Origin: Salinicoccus halodurans
Lineage (GTDB): Bacteria > Bacillota > Bacilli > Staphylococcales > Salinicoccaceae
Reading direction: 5' to 3'
Length of the DNA: 64,000 nt
NCBI RefSeq assembly: GCF_900114445.1
Contig: NZ_FOTB01000004.1
Coordinates: forward strand, 126,094-190,093
Below, one piece after another: positions 27,168 through 37,478 of this stretch. The translations under genes were made by a program, and so were the position numbers. Numbering within the stretch: the stretch's first letter is position 1; every line of letters starts with the position of its first letter. Below the pieces are notes generated by a model. The model had not been told where the DNA came from and did not search any database. It saw nothing but the letters and a program-made list of their open reading frames with translations.

Positions 27168-29582
27168 GTGACGTTAATACATCTGGCGATTCTGCTGCCT
27201 GTCATTGCCGCCATTGGCATCGGCGTTCTTTACAGGTATTACAGACGTATACACCTGGGCTGGTTCGTCCTGCCTGTACCACTCCTGATTGTTATCTACT
27301 TGTTTACTCTGATCCCCCGGGTAATGAACGGGCAAGTGATATATGAAACAATGCAGTTCATGCCGCGGATCGGGATGAATTTCGATGTTTACATAGATGG
27401 TCTTGGACTGCTGTTCGCCATACTTATATCAGGAATCGGGGCGCTTGTCGTCCTATATTCAATCGGTTACCTTTCCACTAAAGAAAACCTGGGTAACTTC
27501 TATGTCTACCTTCTCATGTTCATGACTGCCATGCTCGGTATCGTGCTCAATGACAACGTAGTCATGCTCTACCTTTTCTGGGAATTGACTTCAATCTCCA
27601 GTTTTCTGCTCATCGCATTCTGGAACACACGTGACCGCTCACTGTATGGTGCCCTGAAATCGATGATCATTACAATGTTCGGCGGCTTCCTAATGCTCGG
27701 TGGATTCATCACCCTCTATCTGATTACAGATACATTCAGTATCAGAGGGATGATCGACGCTCTGCCGATGATACAGGAAAGTCCGCTTACACCATTTGCC
27801 ATCGTGCTCATCCTGTTCGGTGCTTTCACAAAATCCGCACAGTTCCCATTCTACATCTGGCTTCCGGATGCCATGGAGGCACCTACACCAGTCAGTGCGT
27901 ATCTGCACTCTGCCACTATGGTCAAAGCGGGAATCTATCTTGTTGCCCGTTTTACACCATTGTTTGCATTCTCAAACCTCTGGGTGTGGACGATCCTGAT
28001 CGTCGGGCTGTTCACAATGACGTGGGCATCCTTCAATGCCATAAGGAAAGACGATCTAAAAGCAGTTCTCGCATTCTCCACCGTCTCCCAGCTTGGCCTC
28101 ATCATGTCCTTACTGGGGCTCGGTGCCCTGAGCCTGGCTACAGGTGCAAATGACGAACTGTTCACAGTTGCAGTTGTTGCGGCTGTATTCCATACAATCA
28201 ACCATGCAACTTTTAAAGGTGCATTATTCATGATTACCGGCATCGTCGATCACGAGACGGGTACAAGGAGCATGAAACGCCTCGGCGGCCTCCTTACCAT
28301 CATGCCGATTTCGTTTACGATGACGGTCATCACAGCACTGTCAATGGCAGGTCTTCCGCCATTCAACGGCTTCCTTTCGAAGGAGTTGTTCCTGGAAGCA
28401 ATGATCACTGTATTGAACGCTGACTTTGGAGCGATGGCGAGTGTCGACTTCCTCATCCCGCTGGTTGCGATCGTGGGAAGTATTTTCACTTTCATCTACT
28501 CTATTCTGATCATTTACGGCATTTTCTTCGGCGAACGTACGCATAATACGCCGAAAGAACCGCATGAAGCACCTGCGCTCATGCTTATTTCACCGGCGAT
28601 ACTTTCCCTGCTTGTCATTGTATTCGGGCTGTTCCCGAATATCCTGTCAGCCACAATCATCGATCCGGCGGCAATGAGCATCATGGCCAGTGATGCCCCG
28701 CTTGGCACCCATCTTGCAATGTGGCATGGTTTTGCCAATCCTGCACTGTGGGCGACAATCGCCATCGTCATCATCGGTTCGGTAATGTTCTACTTTAAGG
28801 ATAAGTGGATGTTCATATACGACTATCATAAAGAAGCATTTACACTCAATTACCTGTATGACCAGGGACTCATGTACAGCCGCATCGGCTCACAGAAGAT
28901 CACTGACGGCTATATGACAGGCTACATCCGGAACTATCTGGTATATATCTTCGGATTCTTCATCCTGATGGGTCTCATTACGCTGATGAACACCGGTCTC
29001 CACATGGATTTCAGCAATTTTGCATCTGTCGGGATACAGGAAGTCATACTGAGCCTTATCGTCCTCATTGCAACGGCGGTCATACTGATCACCCGTTCAC
29101 GCATGGTGGCCATCATAATGCTCGGCTCCATCGGTTTCTCGATGGCACTGTTCTTCGTCTTCTTCAGAGCACCTGACCTGGCTCTGACACAGCTTGCGAT
29201 AGAAACAGTAACGACGGCACTCTTCCTGGTATGTTTCTACCACCTTCCAAAGAAGAGCAGGCATGAAGAGCGCATGAGATTCAAATTTACGAATTTCATC
29301 ATCTCACTCGGTGTGGGTGTACTTGCCATTGTAATTGGCCTGTCTGCGTTTTCAAACCGCCTTTTCGAGCCCATCAGTGAATTTCACATTGAAAACGTCT
29401 ATGATCTGGCGGCCGGCGGCAACATGGTAAACGTTATACTTGTCGATTTCCGTGGATTTGATACTTTATTTGAAACATTCGTATTCGCTATTGCCGGCAT
29501 TGGCATATACGGATTGATGAAATTGAAATTAAAGAGAAAGGATGAGGACAATGAAGAGCACGCTGAAGAAAGCAGGATATAA
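27168..29582 (+). CDS. mnhA: Na+/H+ antiporter Mnh/Mrp subunit A
   Basis: About 804 residues with around 20 membrane helices. The NuoL/ND5-like core includes FWELTSISSFLLIAFW, QFPFYIWLPDAMEAPTPVSA and HATFKGALFMI with the conserved Lys/His residues. The C-terminal third carries the MrpA-type DUF4040 and MrpB-like segment. Translation begins at GTG 27168, seven bases after GAAGGAGG, which aligns with the staphylococcal protein; the upstream in-frame ATG is rejected. It is the first of seven genes forming a proton-driven sodium exporter. Confidence 0.95.
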   Translation: MTLIHLAILLPVIAAIGIGVLYRYYRRIHLGWFVLPVPLLIVIYLFTLIPRVMNGQVIYETMQFMPRIGMNFDVYIDGLGLLFAILISGIGALVVLYSIGYLSTKENLGNFYVYLLMFMTAMLGIVLNDNVVMLYLFWELTSISSFLLIAFWNTRDRSLYGALKSMIITMFGGFLMLGGFITLYLITDTFSIRGMIDALPMIQESPLTPFAIVLILFGAFTKSAQFPFYIWLPDAMEAPTPVSAYLHSATMVKAGIYLVARFTPLFAFSNLWVWTILIVGLFTMTWASFNAIRKDDLKAVLAFSTVSQLGLIMSLLGLGALSLATGANDELFTVAVVAAVFHTINHATFKGALFMITGIVDHETGTRSMKRLGGLLTIMPISFTMTVITALSMAGLPPFNGFLSKELFLEAMITVLNADFGAMASVDFLIPLVAIVGSIFTFIYSILIIYGIFFGERTHNTPKEPHEAPALMLISPAILSLLVIVFGLFPNILSATIIDPAAMSIMASDAPLGTHLAMWHGFANPALWATIAIVIIGSVMFYFKDKWMFIYDYHKEAFTLNYLYDQGLMYSRIGSQKITDGYMTGYIRNYLVYIFGFFILMGLITLMNTGLHMDFSNFASVGIQEVILSLIVLIATAVILITRSRMVAIIMLGSIGFSMALFFVFFRAPDLALTQLAIETVTTALFLVCFYHLPKKSRHEERMRFKFTNFIISLGVGVLAIVIGLSAFSNRLFEPISEFHIENVYDLAAGGNMVNVILVDFRGFDTLFETFVFAIAGIGIYGLMKLKLKRKDEDNEEHAEESRI

Positions 29583-30018
29583 CAAGGTACAAAAACAGGT
29601 CCATGATGTTTTCTTACAGTTTACTGCTAAAGTAGTATTTTTCATCATCATCCTGTTCGCTTTCAAATTATTTTTTGCCGGGCATTATACACCGGGCGGC
29701 GGTTTCGTCGGCGGACTGCTCGCAGCTGCTGCAATCATCCTTCTGCTGATTGCATTTGATCAGAAAACCGTCGAAAAGGTGATTCCGATCGATTTTAGAC
29801 TACTGATTGCGGTGGGACTGGCGTTCGCTGCTGTACTGCCGACACTGTCATTCTTTTTTGGCACACCGTTCTTCACCCACCAGCACACATACGTCAATGT
29901 GCCTGTATTCGGCGAAGTGGCACTGCATTCTGCAGTAATCTTTGATATCGGGGTATTCCTGACTGTTGCAGGCTCGGCCCTCCTCATGATCAAGCTCATA
30001 GCAGAGGAGGATGCCTGA
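29551..30018 (+). CDS. mnhB: Na+/H+ antiporter Mnh/Mrp subunit B
   Basis: About 155 residues with four membrane helices. [22 protein letters not shown] is the MnhB-domain signature (shown here in full, 22 positions reduced to key GHYTPGGGF). The start lies inside the mnhA 3' end with AAGG nine bases upstream. It is required for assembly of the seven-subunit complex. Its stop overlaps the mnhC start as TGATG. Confidence 0.93.
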   Translation: MKSTLKKAGYNKVQKQVHDVFLQFTAKVVFFIIILFAFKLFFAGHYTPGGGFVGGLLAAAAIILLLIAFDQKTVEKVIPIDFRLLIAVGLAFAAVLPTLSFFFGTPFFTHQHTYVNVPVFGEVALHSAVIFDIGVFLTVAGSALLMIKLIAEEDA

Positions 30019-30359
30019 TGGAACTGATAACGATTATTATAAGCGGTATCCTGATCGGCTCCTCCGTGTATCTGATGCTCTCAAAAAGCCTGATCAGGAT
30101 CATCATCGGTACAGCGCTTCTGTCACATGGTGTCCATCTGATGCTGCTGACCATGGGAGAGCTGAAAAGGGGCAACGTGCCGGTACTGGATCCGGAAGTA
30201 TCCAACTATACCGATCCTCTGCCGCAGGCAATGATTCTCACAGCAATTGTCATCGCCTTTGCACTTACCGCCTTCATCCTTGTACTTGCACTGAGAATGT
30301 ACAAGGAAATCGGCACAGATAACGTAGAAGAAATGAAAGGAGTTCCACATGACGACTAA
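30018..30359 (+). CDS. mnhC: Na+/H+ antiporter Mnh/Mrp subunit C
   Basis: 113 residues, three membrane helices, homologous to Nuo[21 protein letters not shown] and [20 protein letters not shown] (conserved PLPQALVLTAIVI-type segment) are diagnostic. Coupled to mnhB through TGATG and overlapping mnhD by 11 bp. Confidence 0.93.
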   Translation: MELITIIISGILIGSSVYLMLSKSLIRIIIGTALLSHGVHLMLLTMGELKRGNVPVLDPEVSNYTDPLPQAMILTAIVIAFALTAFILVLALRMYKEIGTDNVEEMKGVPHDD

Positions 30360-31842
30360 TATATTAGCTTTATTACCGATAATGATCCCAATCTTTGCCG
30401 GGATCATCATGTTGTTCATGGGAAAACGCCCGGTGATGCACAGAGTCGTCTCCGGCATATCAGGACTCCTTATGATACTTGCAGCCATATGGATTGTGGC
30501 ACATGTTTTTCAGAACGGCACAATGGTCACCTACATCGGTGACTGGATGGCTCCCTTCGGAATCAACGTTGTTATCGATATGGCATCCGCACTGCTGCTG
30601 CTGACCACATCGATCATTACATTTGCAGTCGTCGTCTACTCATTCCAGTCAATTGGAATCGAGAGGGAGAGATACTATTACTATGTAATGGTCATGTTCA
30701 TGATTGCCGGTGTGAACGGTGCATTCTCCACCGGGGACATATTCAACATGTTCGTATTCTTCGAAGTATTCCTGCTTGCTTCGTATGTACTGATTACGCT
30801 CGGAGGAACCAAGATACAGCTGCAGGAAGGATTCAAATACCTGCTGGTCAACATGATATCGTCGAACTTCTTCGTCCTCGGCGTCGCTTATCTTTATTCC
30901 GTCACAGGTTCACTCAACATGGCGGATATTTACCTTAAGCTCGAGGATTATGACGGCAGTCTCGTAATCATGACGATCATCGCCGTAGTATTTATGTTCG
31001 TCTTTGCGACGAAAGCAGGGGTATTCCCGTTGTTCTTCTGGCTGCCGGGCTCCTATTACGCACCGCCGATGCCCGTCATTGCATTGTTCGGCGCCCTGCT
31101 GACAAAGGTCGGCATTTACGCAATTGCCCGGACTTACAGCCTGTTCTTCATAGACAACCAGGCATTCACCCATCAGGCACTGCTACTTCTGGCACTGCTG
31201 ACAATCATACTCGGCTCTGTCGGTGCAATGGCATACACGGACATGAAGAAAGTCATCATATACAACATTCTGATTGCTGTCGGCATCATCCTTGTCGGCT
31301 TCTCATTAATGGATGAAGTGGGCACCATCGGTGCGATGTATTATCTCATCCATGATATGATCATCAAAGCTGCACTGTTCATGCTCGTCGGCTTCATCAT
31401 ATACCGGACGGGAAAGGCCGACTCCGAACGGCTTGGCGGACTGATCAGGAAACATCCGGTCACCGGATGGATGTTCCTTGTCGCAGGCTTTGCACTTGCA
31501 GGTGTACCGCCGCTGTCAGGATTCTACGGCAAATTCTTCATCGTGCAGTCCGCTTTTGACAACGACCATTACATCGCCGGCATCATTGTACTTGTTTCGA
31601 GTCTGGCCGTACTCGTGTCGGTTGTACGCATATTCATGAATGTTTTCTGGAGGGAAGAAATGGACTTCAGCACATTGAAGCCAATTAAGAGTGATAAGCT
31701 GCTCTTCTCCTCCATCGGACTCGTCATCGTATCCGTAACTTTCGGCCTTGCAGCAGATTTCCTTTATCCATTCTTTGAGATGGCCGCATCATCATTCCAT
31801 GATCCGGCATCTTATGCCAGCTATTTAACGGAGGTGGAATAG
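30349..31842 (+). CDS. mnhD: Na+/H+ antiporter Mnh/Mrp subunit D
   Basis: 497 residues with about 14 membrane helices, homologous to NuoM/Nuo[16 protein letters not shown] carries the key Glu, [18 protein letters not shown] and [16 protein letters not shown] carry conserved Lys residues, and [14 protein letters not shown] is typical. It is part of the ion-translocating core with MnhA. GAAAGGAG precedes the ATG inside mnhC. Confidence 0.94.
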   Translation: MTTNILALLPIMIPIFAGIIMLFMGKRPVMHRVVSGISGLLMILAAIWIVAHVFQNGTMVTYIGDWMAPFGINVVIDMASALLLLTTSIITFAVVVYSFQSIGIERERYYYYVMVMFMIAGVNGAFSTGDIFNMFVFFEVFLLASYVLITLGGTKIQLQEGFKYLLVNMISSNFFVLGVAYLYSVTGSLNMADIYLKLEDYDGSLVIMTIIAVVFMFVFATKAGVFPLFFWLPGSYYAPPMPVIALFGALLTKVGIYAIARTYSLFFIDNQAFTHQALLLLALLTIILGSVGAMAYTDMKKVIIYNILIAVGIILVGFSLMDEVGTIGAMYYLIHDMIIKAALFMLVGFIIYRTGKADSERLGGLIRKHPVTGWMFLVAGFALAGVPPLSGFYGKFFIVQSAFDNDHYIAGIIVLVSSLAVLVSVVRIFMNVFWREEMDFSTLKPIKSDKLLFSSIGLVIVSVTFGLAADFLYPFFEMAASSFHDPASYASYLTEVE

Positions 31843-32322
31843 ATGCCATTACAAATACTGATCAACCTATTCCTTGCCGTAGTCTGGATGTTCATGGGTT
31901 CTGAATTCAGCGTTGCATCATTCACTACCGGCTATATCATGGGACTTGTCGCGGTATTCCTGTTGCGCAGCTTCCTGCCCGGTTCCTTTTACGTCAAACG
32001 CGTCTGGCGCATCGTCAAGTTGTTCTTCATCTTCATAATAGAAATGGTGAAAGCAAATATTGATGTCGTCAAAATCGTACTCAGTCCAAAAATTGATGTA
32101 CATCCCGGGTTCTATGCATACCCCTGCGATCTGGAGGAAGACTGGGAAGTCGTACTGCTGGCTTCGCTGATCACTCTGACTCCCGGGACAGTGGTGGTCG
32201 CCATATCCGATGACCACTCGACGATATATATCCACGGGGTGGATATGAGAAGCGCCGAAGAGGAGATCGAAAATATTAAAAACGCTTTTGAAAAAGAAAT
32301 CAAAGAGGTGGCGAAACCATGA
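31843..32322 (+). CDS. mnhE: Na+/H+ antiporter Mnh/Mrp subunit E
   Basis: 159 residues: a membrane N-terminal part and a cytoplasmic C-terminal domain. LLASLITLTPGTVVVAISDD and IYIHGVDM are the MnhE signatures. The ATG directly follows the mnhD stop, with GGAGG at the mnhD end as its binding site. Overlaps mnhF by 4 bp (ATGA). Confidence 0.93.
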   Translation: MPLQILINLFLAVVWMFMGSEFSVASFTTGYIMGLVAVFLLRSFLPGSFYVKRVWRIVKLFFIFIIEMVKANIDVVKIVLSPKIDVHPGFYAYPCDLEEDWEVVLLASLITLTPGTVVVAISDDHSTIYIHGVDMRSAEEEIENIKNAFEKEIKEVAKP

Positions 32323-32618
32323 ACACTTTCCTTGACGTAGTCATTATATTCTCAATCATCGTTTTAGCTTTCGCCATGCTCGGCATGGTCTACCGCATGC
32401 TCAAGGGACCGACACTTCATGACAAGCTTGTCGCACTCGATGCATTCGGTGTCCTGCTTATGGGTATGATCGCCCTGACGGCAATGATGCTTCAGACAAC
32501 CTACCTGCTCGTAGTCGTACTGCTGATCGGGATCATTGCTTTCGTTGCAACCATTGCTTTCGCAAAATTCCTGGAGAAAGGCGTGATTATCCAATATGAT
32601 AGAAATAGTGATGAGTAG
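32319..32618 (+). CDS. mnhF: Na+/H+ antiporter Mnh/Mrp subunit F
   Basis: 99 residues, three membrane helices. YRMLKGPTLHDKLVALDAFG is the family's conserved loop, with the Asp residues proposed to take part in transport. It starts in the ATGA overlap with mnhE and overlaps mnhG by 23 bp. Confidence 0.93.
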   Translation: MNTFLDVVIIFSIIVLAFAMLGMVYRMLKGPTLHDKLVALDAFGVLLMGMIALTAMMLQTTYLLVVVLLIGIIAFVATIAFAKFLEKGVIIQYDRNSDE

Positions 32619-33024
32619 CATTATCGCCTTCTTCATACTCGGCGGTGCGTTCTTCGGATTCGTCGCCGCCGTCGGTGTCATCCGCCTGCCGGATATGTAT
32701 ACGAGACTCCACGCGGCATCCAAGAGTTCGACGCTCGGCGTCATGATGATGATGACCGGCACATTCCTCTATTTCTGGTATATAGAAGGACATGTCGATA
32801 CTGAGCTGATTCTGGCAGTCCTGTTCATTTTCATCACTGCACCGGTTGCAGCACATCTTCTCTCAAGAAGTGCCTTCCACGCAGATGTGGAACCGTATCA
32901 GCTGACAATATTAAACGAGCTGAAACGTGATGAGACGGGTGCTCCGAAAGATGATCACGGCGAAAGAGTGATCATTGAAGGCAAACGCAGACCTGAACTC
33001 GAAAACAGAGAGCCCGAAAAATAG
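32596..33024 (+). CDS. mnhG: Na+/H+ antiporter Mnh/Mrp subunit G
   Basis: 142 residues, three membrane helices, with the MnhG/PhaG motif GVIRLPDMYTRLHAASKSSTLG cited here only by its ends GVIRLPDMYTRLH and KSSTLG. The last roughly 35 residues form a charged cytoplasmic tail (DETGAPKDDHGERV, then RRPELENREPEK), longer than I recall for S. aureus MnhG. It ends the operon; a terminator follows. Confidence 0.92.
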   Translation: MIEIVMSSIIAFFILGGAFFGFVAAVGVIRLPDMYTRLHAASKSSTLGVMMMMTGTFLYFWYIEGHVDTELILAVLFIFITAPVAAHLLSRSAFHADVEPYQLTILNELKRDETGAPKDDHGERVIIEGKRRPELENREPEK

Positions 33025-33030
33025 ACGCAT

Positions 33031-33058
33031 CCCCGGTCCAAAACGGATCGGGGTTTTC
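33031..33058 (+). terminator. Terminator of the mnh operon
   Basis: CCCCGGTCC/GGATCGGGG imperfect stem followed by TTTTCTT, immediately after mnhG. Confidence 0.75.
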
Positions 33059-33064
33059 TTATGC

Positions 33065-33090
33065 AAAAATAAAAGACTCCTTGCGGAGTC
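33065..33090 (-). terminator. Terminator of the thioesterase gene
   Basis: Minus-strand GACTCC/GGAGTC stem with a GCAA tetraloop and a TTTTATTTTT tract. Confidence 0.8.
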
Positions 33091-33108
33091 CCTTTCTGTT
33101 ATATGATA

Positions 33109-33489
33109 TTATCTCTTTTTCTTTACTGCCATCGTACATCTGGACAGACATACGAGATCATCCTCTTCGTCTGTAATTTCGATTTCCCAGATCTGTGTAG
33201 TGCGTCCCTGATGCCGGCATCCGGCTGTTGCAGTGAGTATGCCGTCTTGTTTCGTTTTGAGATGGTTCGCATTGATTTCCATCCCGAAAGTAATTTCATC
33301 GTCCGCAATCTGACGGGCGGCACCGATGCTTGCTGCAGACTCAGCCAGGACGACGTTGGCGCCGCCGTGGAGATATCCGTATGGCTGCAGCACTTTCTCG
33401 GTTACCGGCATCTGCATCACCATCAGCCCTTTTTCTTCCCGTACAATCTCAATTCCGAGCAGGTCGATGAGCCCCTCCGCCCTACTCAT
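33109..33489 (-). CDS. Hotdog-fold PaaI-type thioesterase
   Basis: 126 residues. The 4HBT core is visible: PYGYLHGGANVVLAESAAS (HGG nucleophile/acid region), MEINANHLK and GRTTQIWEIEI. Proteins of this type hydrolyse acyl-CoA esters, often 1,4-dihydroxy-2-naphthoyl-CoA or phenylacetyl-CoA; the substrate is not evident here. The ATG at 33489 overlaps the pepA stop by 8 bp and has AGGTG six bases upstream, so the two are co-translated. A homologue lies in the same place in S. aureus. Confidence 0.85.
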   Translation of the reverse strand: MSRAEGLIDLLGIEIVREEKGLMVMQMPVTEKVLQPYGYLHGGANVVLAESAASIGAARQIADDEITFGMEINANHLKTKQDGILTATAGCRHQGRTTQIWEIEITDEEDDLVCLSRCTMAVKKKR

Positions 33490-34969
33490 GCACATCACCT
33501 GTTTCCAGGTATTTCACGACTGTATGGATCATCACGCCTGTTGCCCCTGCCGGACCGTACGGTGTGCGTTTCGATGCTGTTCCGGTGCCTGCGATGTCAA
33601 AGTGCACCCACGGTGTACCATTGGCAAACTGTTTGATGAAGCAGGCGGCAAATGAAGCCCTTCCCGGTTTCTCGACGTGATTCGTCAGATCCGCGATGTT
33701 TGAGGATTTTACATTCTTTTCTTCGATTTCCGTAATTGGAAGCTGCCAGATCTCTTCGCCCGTTTCTCTGCTGATGTCAAAGAAAGGCGTCAGGAATCCT
33801 GGCTTTTTATTAGTGAATATGCCTGAACGCTTTGTTCCAAGTGCGGCTACGACTGCACCGGTCAGCGTGGCAAAATCCATGATCAGGCTGGGTGAATACT
33901 GTGACGCATGGAATACGGCGTCCCCCAGTACCAGCCGGCCTTCAGCATCCGTATTCTTCACTTCGACTGTCTGGCCGCTGTATGATGTATAGACATCATC
34001 CGGACGCATGCCGTTGCCGTCTACCATGTTCTCAGCGAGAGCAATTACGCCGACAACATGGACAGGCAGTTCCAACTCACTCACTGCATGCATCATGCCG
34101 ATGACATTTGCCGCCCCGCTCATGTCATACTTCATACCGGGCATTCCTGTTTTGGATTTGATGGAATAACCGCCGGTATCGTAAGTCACACCCTTGCCGA
34201 CAAGTGCAACCGGTCTGCAGGACTCTGCCGAAGGATGCTTGTATTCGATCGTCACGAGCCGCGGTTTTGCTTTGGAGGCTTTTCCTACGGCAGTAATGAG
34301 TCCGTAGCCTTCCTCTTCCAGCGTTTCATCGTCTTTCACCCTGCCCGAGATGTATTTGCGGTCTTTGAAGATTGCCGCAACTTTATCCGCCATATGTTCC
34401 GGTGTCATGATATTCGGGGGTGTTTCACTGAAATTCCGTGCCATCGCAATGCTTTCTCCGAGTCTGACACCACGGCTGACCGGTTCCCTGACATCCCTGC
34501 TGCCTGTAATAAGCAGTGCAGCTTCATCTGAGAATAAAGGTCCGCGGTCCGTTTTATAGGATTCAAATTCATAGATGCTGATTACGGACATCAGTCCGAG
34601 TGCTTCAGCCAGTTTTTCCTGATCATACGGGAATGTACCCATCAGCAGCTGGCCTTCTTTCGTACCCGTATCCTTTAAGTATTGAAACAGCTTTCCCAGA
34701 TATCTTTGGATATCGGTCTGATCCAGTCCGGCCGCATCTCCAAGTCCCACAGCAATCACTTTACGGTAATCCGTCTGGATGGTTACGCCTGTCGTCGTGA
34801 CCACACCCGGTTCTGCCGACAGCACTTTCTCTTCAACGATACGTGCGGTAAGTCCGTTTAGAAGTGTATCCACTTCCTCGAAATTATCCATCTCTCTGAA
34901 ATTAGCCGGCAATCCGATTATAATTGGTGCTTCTGTTACTGTATAGTTTTCGCGGTAGTCGAATTTCAT
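33482..34969 (-). CDS. pepA: M17 leucyl aminopeptidase
   Basis: 495 residues, a two-domain M17 family member. The C-terminal catalytic domain has VGKGVTYDTGGYSIKSK (metal-binding Lys and Asp), MKYDMSGAANVIGMM, and NTDAEGRLVLGD (the family signature). VDGNGMRPDDV and the ATLTGA motif are intact. It is a cytoplasmic aminopeptidase that trims peptides and processes cysteinylglycine-type dipeptides. Coupled to the downstream thioesterase gene. Confidence 0.93.
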   Translation of the reverse strand: MKFDYRENYTVTEAPIIIGLPANFREMDNFEEVDTLLNGLTARIVEEKVLSAEPGVVTTTGVTIQTDYRKVIAVGLGDAAGLDQTDIQRYLGKLFQYLKDTGTKEGQLLMGTFPYDQEKLAEALGLMSVISIYEFESYKTDRGPLFSDEAALLITGSRDVREPVSRGVRLGESIAMARNFSETPPNIMTPEHMADKVAAIFKDRKYISGRVKDDETLEEEGYGLITAVGKASKAKPRLVTIEYKHPSAESCRPVALVGKGVTYDTGGYSIKSKTGMPGMKYDMSGAANVIGMMHAVSELELPVHVVGVIALAENMVDGNGMRPDDVYTSYSGQTVEVKNTDAEGRLVLGDAVFHASQYSPSLIMDFATLTGAVVAALGTKRSGIFTNKKPGFLTPFFDISRETGEEIWQLPITEIEEKNVKSSNIADLTNHVEKPGRASFAACFIKQFANGTPWVHFDIAGTGTASKRTPYGPAGATGVMIHTVVKYLETGDVHE

Positions 34970-34981
34970 GGTTTTTCCCCC

Positions 34982-35299
34982 TTAGAACATCTGGTATCCT
35001 GCCTTGCGGAGGTAGCGTATCGTCATTCCCGCAAGTATCGTGCCGACAAGTCCGCTTAACAGCATCAGAATGTCTGCAGTATACAGATTTACCAGTTTTG
35101 TGCCCAATGTGCTGAACGCCTCTTTTGTAGCTGTAAAATAATCTGCCGTCGAAATGCCATCTACAATCATAAGTACAATGAATGGATAGATGCCGACCAT
35201 GAGCCATGTCACTTTCAATATCATGTTCAATAAAAAGCTGATGCCGTAGAACAGGACGAAGAACAGAAGCATGGATATTACAAGTTGAACTATTGACAT
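34982..35299 (-). CDS. YuiB-like membrane protein
   Basis: 105 residues with three membrane helices. The sequence, including SMLLFFVLFYGISFLLNMI and VDGISTADYF, fits the YuiB family, which lies beside pepA (YuiE) and NDH-2 (YumB/YuiA region) in Bacillus. Function unknown. It lies 12 bp upstream of pepA and downstream of an NDH-2 gene on the same strand. Confidence 0.75.
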   Translation of the reverse strand: MSIVQLVISMLLFFVLFYGISFLLNMILKVTWLMVGIYPFIVLMIVDGISTADYFTATKEAFSTLGTKLVNLYTADILMLLSGLVGTILAGMTIRYLRKAGYQMF

Positions 35300-35318
35300 A
35301 AATCTGTTGCCTCCATAT

Positions 35319-35354
35319 TAAAAAAGGCATGGGCATTGAATCAATACCCATGCC
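35319..35354 (-). terminator. Terminator of ndh
   Basis: Minus-strand GGCATGGG/CCCATGCC arms in a long near-perfect palindrome, followed by six T residues. Confidence 0.87.
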
Positions 35355-35370
35355 GATCTTATCAATTAAA

Positions 35371-36582
35371 TCAGAAAAATTTACCTTTGGAGTAAGCAAG
35401 CATTGGTCCGCCGATTTTAAGGATTGCCCTTGAATCGATGACACGCTTCATGAAGGCTGCTTTCTTGCCTTTGATTTCACGGCCCATGACAATTCCGATT
35501 CCATCTTTGGAGCCGAGGGAACATACAGTACCCTTATCATCATACTTGAACGGTTCTTTCTTATCTCCTTTAAGAGTGAGCTCGATATTTTTGGCAACGT
35601 GCTCACCGAGCTGCATGGCAATCTGTGCAGTTGTCGGGTAAGGCCGTGCATCGTCACCTTCGCCGTTCATTACTGCCGCCACGTCACCGATGACGTAGAT
35701 ATCTTCGTAGCCTTCGATTGTAAGATCAGGCTTTACAACGATCCGGCCGCGTTTCACGCCGTCGAATGACTCTTCCATCAGACTGTTTCCGCGGACGCCC
35801 GCAGTCCAGATTACACTGCTTGCTTCCAGCTGCTGTTCTTCATCATCAATTTTAACGACAAATCCATCTTCGTTCGCCGCCACAATTGGAGTGCCGATCA
35901 TGAATTTGGCGCCGCGGTCTTCCAGATACTTGACCGCGTAATCTGTAAGGTTTTCAGGGAACATCGGCAGCATCGAAGGTGCCGCCTCTACACAGGTCAG
36001 GTTGACTTTGCTGTAGTCGATGCCGTATTTTTCACACAGCACAGGGACGCTTTCCACAAGTTCGCCAAGGAACTCGACACCTGTGAAGCCAGCGCCGCCC
36101 ACCAGGATGGAAATATCCTTTTCCGCTCCTGAATTTTTATAGTTTGCGAAATTCCTCTCGATCTCATGACGTGCAGCAAGAGCAGTTTGAGGGCTGACGA
36201 TGGAATGTGCATGCTCTTCCATACCTTCAATGCCGAACGTTTCACTTTCAAAGCCAAGTGCTGTAACGAGGATGTCGTATTCGAAATCACCCTGGTTTGT
36301 TTCCACACGCTTTTCATCCTTATGGATTGCAGTCACTTCTGCAGGGACGAATTTGACTTTGGAAGCGTCTACAACCTTGCTGACCGGATAGACTCCGTCC
36401 TCCCAGTCAATCGTACCGGCTGCTGTTTCATGGAGCCATGTCGCTTCATAATGGTATTCATTTTTGTTGATAAGTGTGATGTCTGCATCCTGATGACCCA
36501 GCAGTTTCTGTAATTTTGAAACTGTCTGAAGACCTGCGTATCCCGCACCCAGTACAAGGATTTTTTTTCGCTCAAAACTCAT
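35371..36582 (-). CDS. ndh: Type II NADH dehydrogenase (NDH-2)
   Basis: 403 residues. An FAD-binding [14 protein letters not shown] at the N-terminus, an NADH-binding [17 protein letters not shown] at about 160-176, VIWTAGVRG, and [10 protein letters not shown] near the quinone face define NDH-2. It oxidises NADH and reduces menaquinone without pumping protons. In this genus-level context it complements the Mnh antiporter next door, although a direct link is not shown. Monocistronic, with its own terminator. Confidence 0.93.
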   Translation of the reverse strand: MSFERKKILVLGAGYAGLQTVSKLQKLLGHQDADITLINKNEYHYEATWLHETAAGTIDWEDGVYPVSKVVDASKVKFVPAEVTAIHKDEKRVETNQGDFEYDILVTALGFESETFGIEGMEEHAHSIVSPQTALAARHEIERNFANYKNSGAEKDISILVGGAGFTGVEFLGELVESVPVLCEKYGIDYSKVNLTCVEAAPSMLPMFPENLTDYAVKYLEDRGAKFMIGTPIVAANEDGFVVKIDDEEQQLEASSVIWTAGVRGNSLMEESFDGVKRGRIVVKPDLTIEGYEDIYVIGDVAAVMNGEGDDARPYPTTAQIAMQLGEHVAKNIELTLKGDKKEPFKYDDKGTVCSLGSKDGIGIVMGREIKGKKAAFMKRVIDSRAILKIGGPMLAYSKGKFF

Positions 36583-36639
36583 TATATGTCACCTTTTCTC
36601 TCCAATTATTTATGGTTTAATGCTTTTTTAGCCATAATC

Positions 36640-36679
36640 AAAATCGCTAATATTAGTCACTCCTAATATTAGCGATTTT
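36640..36679. terminator. Long palindromic terminator between IscA-like gene and ndh
   Basis: A perfect 16-bp stem AAAATCGCTAATATTA/TAATATTAGCGATTTT with an 8-nt loop; A and T tracts on both sides. It terminates the IscA-like gene on the minus strand. Confidence 0.85.
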
Positions 36680-36712
36680 CTTCACATATTTCAAGCCATT
36701 TAAGCTGAATAA

Positions 36713-37069
36713 TTAACAATCCTCAGGCTGTCCTGCAACTTGTTTCGTACGGAACGAAGATCCGCATCCGCATGAAAGTGACGCATTTGGGTTTTCAATC
36801 GTAAAGCCTCCGCCCATGAGCGATTGTTTGAAGTCGATTACAGTGCCGTCTACAACCGGCAGATCATATTTATCAACAAGAACTTTAACACCGTAAAATT
36901 CGTATTCTTCATCACGTTCCTGCTTTTCCGTTTCAGCAGCCATACCGTAAGTCAGACCGGTACATCCGCCGCCCTGGACTTTGAATCTGAGGAATCCATC
37001 CGGCATGTCATTATTTTTGAGCATATCCTGAACTTCGTATGCAGCACCTTCGGTCAATTCAATTGCCAT
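36713..37069 (-). CDS. A-type iron-sulfur carrier (IscA/SufA/ErpA family)
   Basis: 118 residues, a HesB/YadR fold. The three ligand cysteines are present in GGGCTGLTYGMA and in the closing SLSCGCGSSF. It carries Fe-S clusters or iron from the Suf scaffold to target proteins. It lies among other small redox genes rather than within suf, as in S. aureus. AAGGAG-type site precedes the ATG. Confidence 0.92.
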   Translation of the reverse strand: MAIELTEGAAYEVQDMLKNNDMPDGFLRFKVQGGGCTGLTYGMAAETEKQERDEEYEFYGVKVLVDKYDLPVVDGTVIDFKQSLMGGGFTIENPNASLSCGCGSSFRTKQVAGQPEDC

Positions 37070-37113
37070 AATATCACTCCTCCATTTATTCCATTATATA
37101 TCACCATGGGTTC

Positions 37114-37377
37114 CTAACTCAAATCTTCAAACCATGATTCCTCTTCTTCTTTCAACTTGTCAATTCTTTTATAGATTTTTTCAAGCAGTTTTTCGGGAGT
37201 CGTCGCACTGACTATCCTGCCTTCGACCAGAACGAAAAATGCTTTGCTGCAAAGACCGCAGTTGTTGAGACATCCATAATCGAGGACATCGATTTCCGGG
37301 TCTGCCTCAAGTGTCTGATATAACTCTCCGGTTCCTTTCAGCATGTTCGAAGAACAGAATTCGACCAATGTAAACAT
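37114..37377 (-). CDS. YuzB/DUF1450 small cysteine-rich protein
   Basis: 87 residues. VEFCSSNML and GCLNNCGLCSKAFFVL place four cysteines in the thioredoxin-like ferredoxin pattern of the YuzB (DUF1450) family; function unknown. AGGAGG lies seven bases before the ATG at 37377. It is transcribed divergently from the YutJ-like gene. Confidence 0.83.
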   Translation of the reverse strand: MFTLVEFCSSNMLKGTGELYQTLEADPEIDVLDYGCLNNCGLCSKAFFVLVEGRIVSATTPEKLLEKIYKRIDKLKEEEESWFEDLS

Positions 37378-37478
37378 TGCGGTCACCTCCTGTGATCATT
37401 ATTACAACTTCCATTGTAGTTTCCAGTTTTAACTATTATACTGTATATAATAGAATTTCTAAACAAGGCGGTACTGAT